From assembly GCA_039545275.1 (NCBI GenBank), contig BCHS01000014.1, positions 375,930 to 439,929 of the forward strand: 64,000 bases of DNA, given 5' to 3'. Origin of the DNA: Pseudomicrostroma phylloplanum (taxonomy: Eukaryota > Basidiomycota > Exobasidiomycetes > Microstromatales). Position numbers and translations under genes: made by a program. Within the stretch, counting starts at the first letter, position 1; each line of letters begins with the position of its first letter. This document shows positions 20,335 through 31,445 of the stretch, piece by piece. The notes under the pieces were generated by a model. The model made no database searches. It was not told the origin of the DNA and saw only the letters and a program-made list of their open reading frames with translations.

Positions 20335-21312
20335 TCAGGCCTGGCCAAAGATCGGCGGTGGTACCCACTTGTCAACTTTGCGCCCCGCCGAGCTGGCAGA
20401 GAGGTTCAGGCCAAAGATGTTACCGCTGCTGTTGGTATTCTGGGTATTTGATGAAATGCTGTTCTTGCTGGTATCATTGCTGGAAGATTGGGGTATACGT
20501 GATGTTGATGTTGATGCTGATGCTGATGCTGGTGAGACTTGTTGCTGGCTGCCGCTACTGGTCTTGGCCAGGACTGCTCCCTCTGACGCTCCTCCGAGCT
20601 TGAGCCGCTTGAGCGCAGCTACCCCTCCAGCAAGCCCACCAGAGATCGTCGAGCTGGTAGCAGCCACCTGTGCTTCTCGCCTCCTCTCCGGAGCACGAGC
20701 CGACGACACGCCACACTGATGCTGGGCAGGAGCTCGGTGACTCGGGCAGAAGCTCTCCCTGCAGTTCTCACAGTCCATCTTGACGATCATGATCTTGTGA
20801 CAGCGCTTGTAGTTGCACTCGTTGACCTTCTTGACTCGTCTGCTCTGCGTTGCCCCCGCCTCGCCTACAAGCTCAGAGCAGTCCCCAGAGGAGAGGTGCC
20901 GGTCCATCGCCAGGTTCGTATCCTCTCCTCGTCTCCAGCCTTTGGGCGGCTCGCGACAGAGCGGGCAAAGCGGCACGAGGAAGTCCCCCTGCTCGCCACT
21001 CGAGGCTTTCTCCGGCTGCAAGTGGAAATCACAGCTGTGTCCCCCCTGCTCTGAGCCAGGAAGTGGGAGGCGGTGAGCAGAGCAGTAGTCGTGACCACAG
21101 CTAGCGCAGTGGAATGGGAGGAAGTCCTCGCGACGACAGCTGGAGAGGTGACATGCTTGACCTAGAAAGAGCATGTGTGTCTCATGTGAAGGAAGAGCGG
21201 AAGTTGAAGATGATGAAGAGGAGGGGTCATGCCGGGATGAGGAGGCGCGGATGGCTGAGGAGGGGAGGTTGAGTGGCGAGGCCGAGGCGAAGGGGGAGGG
21301 GGAGGGCGCCAT
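20335..21312 (-). CDS. two-finger AN1-type zinc finger protein (ZFAND2/AIRAP-like)
   Basis: One exon, 325 residues. The first AN1 finger (about 48-95) carries GQACHLSSCRREDFLPFHC and CSAHRLPLPG; the second (about 165-200) carries NECNYKRCHKIMIVKMDCENCRESFCPSHR. Between them is the conserved PLCPLCREPPKGWRRGEDTN block, and C/H spacing for two zinc sites per finger is kept. Two AN1 fingers in tandem are typical of the ZFAND2/AIRAP family and related fungal proteins, which link arsenite or heat stress to the proteasome and Cdc48. The C-terminus KVDKWVPPPIFGQA is similar to the ending of fungal relatives, supporting this stop. The first about 45 residues and residues 210-300 are Ser-rich and disordered. 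The start could be a later Met. Confidence 0.85.
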   Translation of the reverse strand: MAPSPSPFASASPLNLPSSAIRASSSRHDPSSSSSSTSALPSHETHMLFLGQACHLSSCRREDFLPFHCASCGHDYCSAHRLPLPGSEQGGHSCDFHLQPEKASSGEQGDFLVPLCPLCREPPKGWRRGEDTNLAMDRHLSSGDCSELVGEAGATQSRRVKKVNECNYKRCHKIMIVKMDCENCRESFCPSHRAPAQHQCGVSSARAPERRREAQVAATSSTISGGLAGGVAALKRLKLGGASEGAVLAKTSSGSQQQVSPASASASTSTSRIPQSSSNDTSKNSISSNTQNTNSSGNIFGLNLSASSAGRKVDKWVPPPIFGQA

Positions 21313-21854
21313 GATCTCGGCGTACCTGATAGGATAGTATGCTCAGAACTGCTATGCTCTGTCTAGGAGTATCAGTGGCAATGTATGAAGTGTTGAAGAA
21401 GGTGGAATGACCTTCCCCAGGGGTGATATAAACCAAGATGCCATGCCAAGGCCGCGTCAGCTCCACTTTGCCCCGAATGTACACACACGGAAGTAGACAC
21501 GGAAGCCACTAGAGAACAAGATCAGACAGAGCTCAGCAAGCGGAAGCGTAGATCCGCCCCTAGCGGATCGGAAGCAATGACACAAGGCCAGCACAACCAC
21601 CCCCGTATCCTCACGCTGCCGTGTGCCACATGGCAAGACATCACAACTTCTGCACAGTGTTAGACATGGCGAGAGAACGAGAGGACTGACATTTTTCTGT
21701 CGAAGTGCGCAAAATCTGCAAAGGATATATACAAGTCAAGGAAGAAGAAGAAGAAGAAGGACGACAAGAAGAAGAAGAAGGAGGAGGAGAAGGAGTAGGC
21801 CGAAGCTGGTGCGCGACTATCACAGCAGAGGTCCGCCTCAAGAGTCCGCTACGC
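21313..21854. other. intergenic region with purine-rich repeat
   Basis: Upstream flank of the AN1 gene and downstream flank of the CHRD gene. A GAA/GGA-rich tract occupies about 21738-21796 (CT-rich on the transcribed minus strand, hence probably in the CHRD 3' UTR). No gene seen. Confidence 0.6.
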
Positions 21855-23021
21855 TCAAGCATAGAGCTGACCACGGACGGTTCCAGCGACGTAGGTGGGT
21901 CCGGTGTGGAAGTCGGCATTGTAGCCAGCGGGGTTGGCCTCAAGAGCGGCGAGTGTGAATCCCGAAGCAGAGCCAGTGTCGACTCCGTCGGCGCTGAGGA
22001 CACCGGTAGTGAAAGGTCCCTTGACACATGCCGAGGACTTCCTGACCCTGTGCTTGTTGTTGTGCTTCTTGCCACCGTACTTCTCCATCATCTTGCGGGC
22101 CCAGTTAGACTTGCGAGGCTGGGGGTTCTTGAACGCGAGACGAGGGGGGCCGCTGATACCAAATGCACCGACGTGGGAGTGAGTGGCCGTCTTGGCGGGG
22201 GAGAAGTACTCCTCGCCCTCGGGGTAGCCAGAGACGGTAATGTCGTAGCAAAGAATGTCCTCCTGGGTGTTGATCTGGAGGACGTATTCGGCTCGGGTGT
22301 TGGGTCCACCGGGGACAGAGGCGTTCATGGCATTGACGACCTGGCTACCATCGGCAGTGGTGCGGAGAGTAGAGGTGAAGTAGGAGGGCCTTGCTACGGG
22401 TACCTCGGAGCGGAGAAGCTGTCCTCGAACGGCACCGGCAGCGAACTGGGCAGTGTGTGTGTCGGTGAAGAAGGCAGATGGGTTCTCCTCGATCTGGGAG
22501 AGGGTAAAGCCGGAGGCGCTGCCAGTGTCGGCACCGTTGGCGGTGACGTTGGTGCTGAAGGGACCCTGGAGACATCCCTTGCTCTCACGGATTTCGGCAC
22601 CGGTGTGGTCGTTGCGGACGTACTGGGGGTTGGGGAAGGCAATCCTGGGGGGACCCGCAGCGCCAGCTGCACCCTGGTGAATGTGGGTGGCAGTGAAAGC
22701 GGGGGAGAGGTACTCGCCAGTGACGTTCACGGTGCGAATGTCAAAGCAGATGATCTCCTCGCGGCTGTTGACCTTGTAGCTGAAGTGACCGAAAGCGTTC
22801 GAGGGACCGGGGGCGGCAGTGCCATTGTTAGCAATGACGGCTCCTGGTACGGCCCTGGTGGAGAAGGCCGAAGTGAAGTACTTGGGTTCGCCAACAAGAG
22901 TGCCGTACGGAGTGTTTGAGTGAGAGTTTGAGTGCCTGCCGCGAGCCTCGAAGGCGGTCGGCATGCTGAGAGCCGGGGTGACGGCGAAGGCCAAGATGGC
23001 AGAGGCAGTAGAAAGCTTCAT
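21855..23021 (-). CDS. secreted protein with two CHRD domains
   Basis: One exon, 388 residues, started at the Met followed by a clear signal peptide (MKLSTASAILAFAVTPALSM, cleavage near 20-27). Two tandem CHRD (chordin-type) domains follow at about 48-204 and 214-388. Each has the pattern ICFDI or LCYDI, THIHQGAAGAAGPP or THSHVGAFGISGPP, a Cys-x-x-GPF segment, DTGSASGFTL, and a TYVAGTVRGQL-type end. Tandem duplication within the gene is evident. Fungal CHRD proteins are secreted or wall-associated and of unknown biochemical function. Lys/His-rich residues (KKHNNKHRVRK) in the second domain are an insertion relative to the first. A TATA box and intron-free structure suggest strong, regulated expression. 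Confidence 0.88.
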   Translation of the reverse strand: MKLSTASAILAFAVTPALSMPTAFEARGRHSNSHSNTPYGTLVGEPKYFTSAFSTRAVPGAVIANNGTAAPGPSNAFGHFSYKVNSREEIICFDIRTVNVTGEYLSPAFTATHIHQGAAGAAGPPRIAFPNPQYVRNDHTGAEIRESKGCLQGPFSTNVTANGADTGSASGFTLSQIEENPSAFFTDTHTAQFAAGAVRGQLLRSEVPVARPSYFTSTLRTTADGSQVVNAMNASVPGGPNTRAEYVLQINTQEDILCYDITVSGYPEGEEYFSPAKTATHSHVGAFGISGPPRLAFKNPQPRKSNWARKMMEKYGGKKHNNKHRVRKSSACVKGPFTTGVLSADGVDTGSASGFTLAALEANPAGYNADFHTGPTYVAGTVRGQLYA

Positions 23022-23131
23022 AGCTATTGAGGGGGTGGTGGTAGTGGTTGTTGAAGAGGGGTGAGTGAAATGAGAGAGGGTGCTTGCTGTATGAAGATGG
23101 AGGGGGGAAGTGCGAGGCCTTCTGACCATGT

Positions 23132-23138
23132 TTTTATA
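23132..23138 (-). promoter_or_regulatory. TATA box of the CHRD gene
   Basis: The minus strand reads GGTATAAAAACATGG, giving a consensus TATAAAA about 110 bp upstream of the start codon at 23021. It is the clearest TATA box I noticed in the window. Confidence 0.7.
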
Positions 23139-24289
23139 CCTTCCTCGCACCTTGGCACTTTCAGACCAGAGTAGCTCATAGAATCCCACCTTCTACCATC
23201 TCCGGTCTTGGCCTCGCTTTGCCTTCGTCACCAAGGTCCGAAGCACGGCACTTCCTCCGGCCTCTGCTGCTCCTCCGTCATCACCTTCATCGCTGATAGA
23301 CCCATTCCTTTCCTTCCTTTGCTCTCGTTCCCGGCACTGAGTAACGAAGATGTCTCACACTTCGGTGTCCTCTCCGCATCTCTTGGAAGCAGTCGTAAGC
23401 GAGCCGCCCACCTCCGGTACTTCTCTTGCAAAGGCCGCTGATACCGTCATCATTAGGGGCATGTACGATATACCGGGAGTCAGGGCTTGTGCTAGTTCCT
23501 GAACAACTTTGGGGCCGGACGAGCCTGGCGCGCATGGCGTGCTTGGCGTGCTTCCTACTGGTCGAGTTGAAGACGTGCTGCAGCCGACCTGGGGCATATA
23601 CCCGCCGGTCACCTCATTGTGAAAGGGGGAACGGGAGTGAAGTGGTGCCCTTCAATCTGATATCGTGCCTGGTGACGCGGTACTGAGGGGTGCGTGGACT
23701 GCGACGAAAAGGCACAGGCACTGCCCGCCAGCGTCAAGTCTTGGCATCCACACCGGGCCTTCGCCAAACGTGGTACAGAAGCCTGCCTGTCCCTCGGGCG
23801 ATCCAAACTCCGCCGCTCAACCCCGCACGCACGTACAAATAGTAGCCGAGGCGGTCCTTGGCGCTTCTTATGCGAAGAAGACATACGTGCGCCCCCAAGA
23901 GCTACGATGCTGCACGAGCAGAGGAAGCATTATTCTAGAAGACCTCGCAGGGTGCGGAAGCCTATCACTAATAGCTGCCGCACCATGACCCTCACGGATG
24001 GGACAGCAGCGCGTGATCGGGCCGAAGCAGAGGATGCAGCAGCGCACGCGTGGGGGAAGCGGGGATTGGTGGCAGCCAAGGCGCAGAATTGGGCCCATGA
24101 CTTCGATCACAAAAGTGCTTGGCGTAAACGTGGGGGTGGAGCCAAGACGACTAGCGTCACGCGTCATTCCTGTAGCTTCGTCATGTGAAGAGACGCCCTA
24201 CTCGTCCTCCGGTCATCGACTGCGACGGACACGTTCACGTTCACGAGTCTGGAAGCACAGGGACATATACGTGTACTACTTCATTGAAC

Positions 24290-24337
24290 ATTAGACGGGA
24301 CGATTAGACGGAAGACATTAGACGTAACAATTAGACG
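24290..24337. repeat. four copies of ATTAGACG at 13-14 bp spacing
   Basis: Copies begin at 24290, 24303, 24317 and 24330. Spacer bases differ, so the octamer is conserved while the intervening sequence is not. Confidence 0.85.
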
Positions 24338-24429
24338 GGCCAGATCAAAGAGCAGAGAGAGAGAAGGATGTTGTGCCACCACCCGGTCGCTTTTGAGTGC
24401 GATTCTTTTGGATGCCGCATGGGCGCACG

Positions 24430-27400
24430 TCAGCCCCTCTTCCACCACTTGCTACCGCGCTTCGCCGACGCTTCCTCCCCCGAGACGTCGGAGAGGGTGC
24501 TGCTGGTACGCCCACTGGTGGTGCTTTTTCTTGACGTGGGCCCCGAGGGATGTGCGGTGCCGTCCGGCCTCTCTAATTCTGCTTCAACTGCGTGCGTCAC
24601 ATAAGGTGGAGTCTTCGAGCTCAGCACGACAGGTACAGCTGCCTGAGTCTTCTCGGACACAGGCTGGCTGCTTGCGTGCGAAGGTGATTTCTCGACTCGC
24701 GCGGAGGCTCCCTGCTCCGCGGTTGGGGTCCCTTGCGCTTTTGACGGGGTCTTAATGACCTGGCCTTGTGCTACTCTTCTCAGACTTTTTGGCCTCAGGT
24801 CCTCCCGTGATGGGATGCTGTCCGAAGAGCGAGCCCGTGCGCTACCCTGGTCCAGGGACGCATCATCTCCTTCATCAACATTGAGGCTGCGAGAGAATGA
24901 TGTGGGCAGCTCCTGCAGCTCCGACGAGACTTTAGGTCGCAGCGTGTCCGACCGACTTGGCAGCTTCTCGAGTGGCGACATAGGTACAGACGGGTGTATT
25001 GTCACCGGCGAGCCGCTGCTCCTAGGAGAGGATTCGTTCAAGCAGACTTGCGATGCAGAAGGACTTGTAGTACTGCCGAAGCTGGGACGCTCACGCCTAT
25101 CCTCGGTCAATCCACCGGTCGATCTGCTCCTTGGGGAGGCGAGAGCCGCCGCGACATTCATCATCGACGGGAAGGAATCGGCTTGATCGACTAGACTACT
25201 AGCTTTCTCGGCCACCGATTGGCAGAGGTGAACGAAATCACGAAGGACTTGCTGATCGTCAGGCTGTTCGGCATTGACCGTGTGGGCATCTTTCGGTTCC
25301 GGTGAAAGAACTTGCGGTGACTTCGTCCCCCTCTCATCTTGTGCTGCCTCCTGCTCCTGACCCTCTGTGCATGAAAAGTTGCTGCTACCTGCTTGGGACT
25401 TGCTCGCCTTCTCGGCTGGCTGCTTCACAAGTGCACCGACATCGATTGTGTTCACGATCAGACTGACCAGTCTTGCAAAGGGTAAAGCTTGATCGCCCAA
25501 TCGTAGACCTGGGGGATCAGCAGCGAGCATCTCACGATGCAAAGTAGCAGGCAACAGCTTCATCCGTCTAGCGACCATGGCATGGACGATCTGATCCTGC
25601 TCATCAAGCTGTGGGAAGAGGGGCATCGCTGGAGCGCGACGGCTCTTTCCGGATGTGCGACTGCTCGTCGGTGGTATGTCGGGCGAAGTGGAAATGGCGG
25701 TGACGAAGTCATCATACGCCGAGGCCTCCTCCTGCAGGGAGGTAGTCGTGCAAAAGCGACAGAAGGATACAGGCGGTCAGAAGTAAGCCCTGTCGCTACA
25801 TTGGTTGCACGGACTCACCTTCCAGAAATCGCTCAGCTCCTTCATCCAGCCACCCATTCTCTGCTGATCAGACCCTGCCATCTTGTTGTGCAACTTCAGA
25901 AGTACCTTCGAGAGTGTCGCGAGTGTCTTCTTGGCCCGAGCGTCTGGCGCATGCAGCATCAGACCGTACTCGTTTGGCGCCGCAATAGCCGGGCAGAAGA
26001 AGCGCAGGAAGACTAGCGAGCCCAGAGACTGTAAGCCAGCTGCTATCGCTACACTCGGTGAGGAGGTGAGAATGAACTGATCATAGACCGTCCGGCGGAT
26101 GGAAGCAAGTACTTGACGTAGCTCGGTCGGGCAACGGTGACGGGACTCGTAGATGTTCTTCCAGAGACGGTTGAGGAGCACGCGTAGTAGGTCTAGAGCG
26201 GCCTTGCCTTCGAGGGCCAATTTGCCGTCCTGGATCCTCCCGTCATCTACAGCAGCGAGAGCATAGGGACTCGTGTTGTTGACGTAGACGAAGAGATGGT
26301 GCGAGTTCGGTGGATTGCCTTGCTGTCTGCTGACCACTCTATCTGACTGAGGTGGCGGACAGGCCCCCGACGTGTCAAACCAGTTCAGTGCGTCCACATC
26401 GAGACTTTGTCCCTCCTCGCAGACCTTCTGCAGCGTAGGATAGATGCACTCCCGCAGCCAGTCGTGCCCGTAGCGCAAAGCGATCGTGACCACTAGCCTT
26501 GACATCATATTGCCAGATCGTAAGAGGAGATCAGGGCTGTGAGCACCAAAGTCGTTGTTCTGGCCGAGCTGAACGAGCCGAGGGACGAGAGTCATCGAAG
26601 CGGCGTATACGTCGACCAAACGTGAAGAGAGCTCCGATTCGGACAGGTGGGAAGCAAGGGACGCCAGTAGTTGCTCAAAGGTTCGAGGGGAATTGAGGGT
26701 CTGAAAGAAGCGACAGGCTTTGGTCAGTGAGGGCACAAGATGGCAATACTCTGTTCACTCACCTGCTCCACCTGAAGGTACTTTGCTCTCTTCATTACCA
26801 CCTCCTCGCTGAACTTGACCTTGAGCCAGAGCTCCCCTACGCAGTGTGCTTCGTACGGGGTCCATCCAGCATCAGTACTCGTCGTAGAGCTTAGACCACT
26901 GCGATCAAAGGCCGAGGTACGACGTGCCCACAGAGGGAACCAGCCTGAGACCTCTTCGCCCCTCGTGAAAGTATCCAGAGGTATCTCAGCGCTTCCAAGA
27001 AGGCTGTACCGGACCTTGGTCGACGTTGGCGGCGACGACATCGAAGGAGAGCCGTGCGGATGGGACGAAGAGCTGGCTCGGTTCGGTGTCTTGCTACCCG
27101 AAGATGCTGAAGATGACGCGTCTTGATAGACGTCCACTTGCAAAGACTCGGCGTCTGGCAGATCTTTGAGGACGAATTCTTCCATCCAGTGGTAGTGCGG
27201 CGAGCTTGCGGTCCAAGGCTGCATGGTAGTCCTCGCGCACAGCACTCCGTCGAGATACACGAAGCAAGCCAAAGGGGATGTGAGTTTGGGTGAGCCGTTT
27301 GCCGCGACTGTCTCGTAGGGAGCCGTCAATGCCGGGTGGGGTTGGTCTCTGATTCCTCCTAGGGATGAGAGCAATGTTGAACGAGACATGTTCGCATGTA

Positions 27401-29144
27401 GATTGTCAGAGCGAGAGGTACTCTCTCCTGGTACCGATATTGAGCGACGCATGGTTCCCGCAGAGCTGATCCTACGACCGCTGCAAGGAGCTGCAGTAGT
27501 ACGTCCATCCGTGTTGGTGGGGCTCCCGTGAGAGAGCGCGGAGAGAGGTGCTTGCCGTCGAGGCTCTGCCGTTTCGCGCCGTCCTGCAGATGAGCCGCTG
27601 CCTGCATCGTCCAATGTGGCACAGTCACCTTCTTGTCCGTCCTCAGAGGAACAGTCTCTCTCAGCTAGAGAGCTCGCCGTTGAGGGAGACCCAGGCGCCT
27701 CTTCTTCGTCATGAGACCAGATGGATTGCTCCAGAGATGGGGTTTTGCCGGACCCAGGCGCTAATGGCACGGCCGGCCGATAGTCAAGACAGCGCACGTG
27801 AATCTCTCTGTGCCATCTATAAGGTTTCTTTGGAGGCAACGAGCTTTGCGAGCCGTAAATCTCGGAGATCGCGTAGGCACGGAGGAGAGAGGTCCAATAT
27901 TGAAGTTTGTGAGCAGTAGAGAATGAGATGTAGACGATCGGGTCGTCGGTCGCAGCCGCAACCTGTTCTATAGTAGAGGTACTGGACCCTCGAACGTTGA
28001 TGCGACTACAGTCTGCTGTTTTCCCGGCGATAGCAAGAGGCCGGGCGAAGATACCAAGAACGTTGTACCGCTGAAGAAGGCTAGGGTCAACTGGCCGGAT
28101 ATCCGTGACTTTCAGCCGAGTGGCTAGGATGGGATGCAGCAGTGCACGCGTCTGTGAAGAGGCAAGAGGGAGAGAAGAGGAAAGTGTGATTGCTGAGCTC
28201 AGTTCAGATTGCCTGCAAGTAGCTTGTAGACTCACCTCGCCAAAGATGTAGAACTGTCCGTTCTCCTTCAAAGAGACTGCTCCCCTTCTCCAGCTGCCAA
28301 TCATCATCGGAGTGGCATGCGACTTCTTCTCCGTATCCTTGCCTTGCTTGTCCTTACGCCAGCACGGTGTCAGGCCATGACGCTTACCGCTGCTCACGGC
28401 ATCCGTACTTGCACTGGTTGAGGGCGGGGAGCGGCTCATTTGAGCGTGGGACAAAGTGGAGTCACGTTGAGGAAGAGAACTTCGTGATGCCGCTCCGGAG
28501 GCAGAAGCCTCGGGAATCCATATCAAGACATCCTGGGCAGCTTCCAACTGCTCCTCGCTTGCAGATCCTGATTCCTCCATTTGCGACTTGACTCGCCCGG
28601 TTGGTGGAACAGCTTTGCCTCCCGACGTTCTGCGGGGCGTGTTCTCGATAGAGCGGTGTACGGCTGTATGAGATGGTTGCGTGCCTTCTCTTAGGCTGTT
28701 GCTGAGGGAAGATGAGCTTGGAGTGCTAATCTGCCGCGCCAGACCCGTGTTGTAATCCGAGGTGTGGTGGCCGTAATCGGGTTGGTTCTGGGCGGCGTGT
28801 CTGCTGGAAGGTCTTGCAAATTTGGCAATGAATGCGCTGCCAGATGATCGTATCGTCGCTGCTGAGGATGGTCGTTGTCGATGTCTTTCGAGCTTGCGGA
28901 GCTGATGTTGACGGTAGAGAAAGACTTCTCGTTGGCGTTGCGCCTCGGGGTCGTCGTCGACATACGTCAATGGAGGGGAGTATGGTGGGGATCCGACAGG
29001 AGGGGAGTGATGCCGCTGCCTGTCGAAAGAGGAGGTTTCCTCGAATGTGCGATGGTGACCAGCAAGCGCCGAGGACGATTGTGAATGCACCGAGGAGGCC
29101 AGGCAAGCGGCCTTTGGCCCCGCTACGCCGGCCTGGTCGCCCAT
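24430..29144 (-). CDS. RasGAP protein with PH-like, C2 and GAP domains
   Basis: Exons 29144-28236, 28151-26763, 26700-25819 and 25731-24430 join to 1493 residues. A long disordered, Ser-rich N-terminus (1-285) is followed by a PH-like region (KENGQFYIFGE onward), a C2-like region (about 575-760) and a RasGAP domain (about 767-1070). The GAP domain has LLLRSGNMMSRL with a candidate arginine finger (R827) and FLRFFCPAIAAPNEYGL, the RasGAP signature. A 420-residue disordered tail follows. Such proteins accelerate GTP hydrolysis on Ras-family GTPases and thereby set cAMP/MAPK signalling or polarity; C2-RasGAP order is also seen in yeast Bud2, which acts on Rsr1. The first intron (84 nt) is in phase 0 without a stop and could be missed. 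It shares a 535-bp divergent promoter with UBA3. Confidence 0.85.
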
Positions 29145-29679
29145 TTCCCGACTGAGCCCGCTTCTTCCACTGCAATGTGAATGGTTGTGTTGCAGTGATC
29201 AGTCGCGTGGAAGACCCAACAGAGGGGTAAGGCGCTGCTCAGGCACCAGGGCTGGTCAGGGCAGAAAGTGTTTGGAGGAAGACTTAATTGACAGTGGCCT
29301 TCAGTGCAAGGCCAGTGTGATGTGACGGTGCATACATGAGGTCATGACCGAATATATGCGGGGCTGAGGAAGCCTGTACCGGTGATCTCGAGGTGAAAAG
29401 GAAGGGATCAGGAGTGAAGGGATGATTGGCAGCGACGCCGGAGCGGAGGACTGACTTGGTAAGACAAGCCAAGGAGCAACTACCAGCCTCGAAGCGAAGG
29501 AGGCACAGAAAAAACACCTCAGTCCGCCTGTGCCTGGCCCGTGCTTGCCTCGGCTGAGTTCAATCTCCGCCCAGACACGCAGGTGAGATGAGACTGACTC
29601 TGGTCGTCGCCGCGGCTTCGCTGCTTCCGCTTCCGCTTCCTCGTCAGCTCCACTCCACTCAACTTGACTCCATACCACC
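29145..29679. other. divergent promoter region RasGAP/UBA3
   Basis: No gene; upstream flanks of both divergent genes. TTCCGCTTCCGCTTCC (CCGCTT repeats) near 29627-29640 is the only notable sequence. Confidence 0.6.
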
Positions 29680-31445
29680 ATGGCCTCAGCAATGGTACAG
29701 CCTCACCCTGCCCCCGTTGCGGGACCCAGTAGACCTCGACATGCTCACATCAACAAGCTCCTAGACAGACCTGGTCGTAAGTACAGAAAGAGTAGGACGT
29801 TACAGCGTTCCAACCAGATCTTCTTACCTCATTGCTCTCATCCCTTTGCCATCGTCGCAGCGTCTACTGATGAGCAATTCCAAGCAGGACAGACGTAAGT
29901 AGCTGATACAGGAGCCTATATGCTCAAATTGCTGTGGGTAGAGCGCTCGTGAAAGTCACTGCTGACTTCTGAGCTCATCGGCCCTCACCTTCTCCCACGT
30001 AGTGTCAAGTCATTTCTCCTGGAACAGTCCAAAGTCCTAGTCATCGGCGCGGGAGGCCTTGGCTGCGAGATCCTCACCAATTTGGCCCTGAGTGGGTTCA
30101 GGGATATTCACGTCATCGACATGGATACAATCGACGTCAGCAACCTCAACAGACAGTTCCTCTTCCGAGAAAAGGACGTAGGACAGCCCAAGGCAACGAC
30201 AGCAGCCGAGTTTGTCATGAAGAGAGTGCCAGGTGTCAAGGTCACCCCGTGAGTAGTCCCCGAAGACATCCGATCGATCGATTCTGCTTTGTGATCTGAA
30301 TGAAGGCTCATGACATCCTGACTCTCCTCGCGTATATCCCTCTTCAGCTACTTTGGAAAGATACAAGACAAGGACGAAGATTACTATATGCAGTTCAATC
30401 TTGTCATCTGCGGCCTAGACTCGGTAGATGCTCGCCGCTGGATCTCGGCAACGTTAGTGAACATGGTCGATCCAGAAAACCCCGAATCGCTCAAGCCGCT
30501 CATCGATGGCGGTACTGAAGGCTTCAAGGGGCAAGCCCGTGTCATTCTGCCCACCATCACAAGCTGCTACGAATGCTCACTAGACATGCTCAATAAGCAG
30601 ACGGTGTACCCGATTTGTACAATTGCGAATACTCCGAGGTTGCCAGAGCACTGTATCGAGTGGGCTAGCGTCTTAGAGTGGCCGAGACTGATGGGAGGTG
30701 AGTTTGCCAAAGGGGAGACCTCTGACTTCAAGCATTTGAGTCGAACCTGCTGACGCTGCCACACTACTCACAGACAAGAAATTGGACAAGGACGACCCGG
30801 ATCACATCTCCTGGCTACTGGAACGAGCGCAGACTAGGGCAAAGGAACACAACATCGAGGGAGTGACATACTCCCTGACGCAAGGGGTAGTGAAGAACAT
30901 CATCCCAGCCATCGCTTCCACCAACGCTATCATTGCGGCTGCCTGTACTCAAGAAGCCTTCAAGATCGCCACGACCTGCAATCCGTTCTTGAATAACTAC
31001 ATGATGTATACGGGCAACGAAGGTGTATACACCTACACTTTCGAGCACGAGAAGAGAGAAGAATGCCCGGTTTGCGGTGGAGAGAGCCGGGAGTTCGTCG
31101 TCGGCAAGGACTGGAAGTTTGAGCGAGTGCTGGAGATGCTGCGAGAGATCCAAGACCTGTGAGTTATTGATGAGCATGGAGACAATAGCTCACAATGTCG
31201 GCCGGCCGGTAGAGCTGACGAGTTTGGCGCTTCTCAATCTCCATACCTACAGACAGATCAAAAGGCCTTCGCTCTCTTCGGCCCGCACGGGACCCCTCTA
31301 CTACCAGGCGCCTCCACAGCTGGAAGAAAGCACGCGGCCCAATCTGGAGAGACTGTGTGGAGATCTGCTGGAAGAGGAAGAGGAGCTGACCGTCACGGAT
31401 GCCAGTCTGCCCTTCACCCTCACTTTGCGGATCAAATTTGAGTAG
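29680..31445 (+). CDS. UBA3: NEDD8-activating enzyme E1 catalytic subunit Uba3
   Basis: Six exons (29680-29776, 29861-29894, 30003-30248, 30348-30697, 30774-31158, 31253-31445) give 434 residues, close to S. pombe and human Uba3. The adenylation domain has [14 protein letters not shown] (nucleotide loop, G59-G64) and [20 protein letters not shown]. The zinc-binding pairs are CYEC (about 200-203) and CPVC. The catalytic cysteine is in [19 protein letters not shown] (C216). The C-terminal ubiquitin-fold domain that recruits Ubc12 is present ([13 protein letters not shown] onward). Uba3 pairs with Ula1/NAE1 to load NEDD8/Rub1 onto Ubc12 for cullin modification, in nucleus and cytosol. The 34-nt second exon is unusually short but its phase is required. 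Confidence 0.95.

Larger units (their letters stand above)
23022..24429. other. 1.4-kb intergenic region with phased octamer repeats
   Basis: Contains the CHRD promoter (23022 to about 23200), then no recognisable gene. An open plus-strand frame at 23694-24188 shows no domain. Four copies of ATTAGACG lie at 24290-24337. Confidence 0.5.

Noticed and set aside
21705..22919. 404-codon plus-strand frame opposite the CHRD gene
   Set aside because: It is a shadow of the minus-strand gene, which has a signal peptide and clear CHRD domains.
23694..24188. 164-codon plus-strand frame in the CHRD/RasGAP spacer
   Set aside because: Irregular basic composition, no domain, no clear promoter or splice structure.
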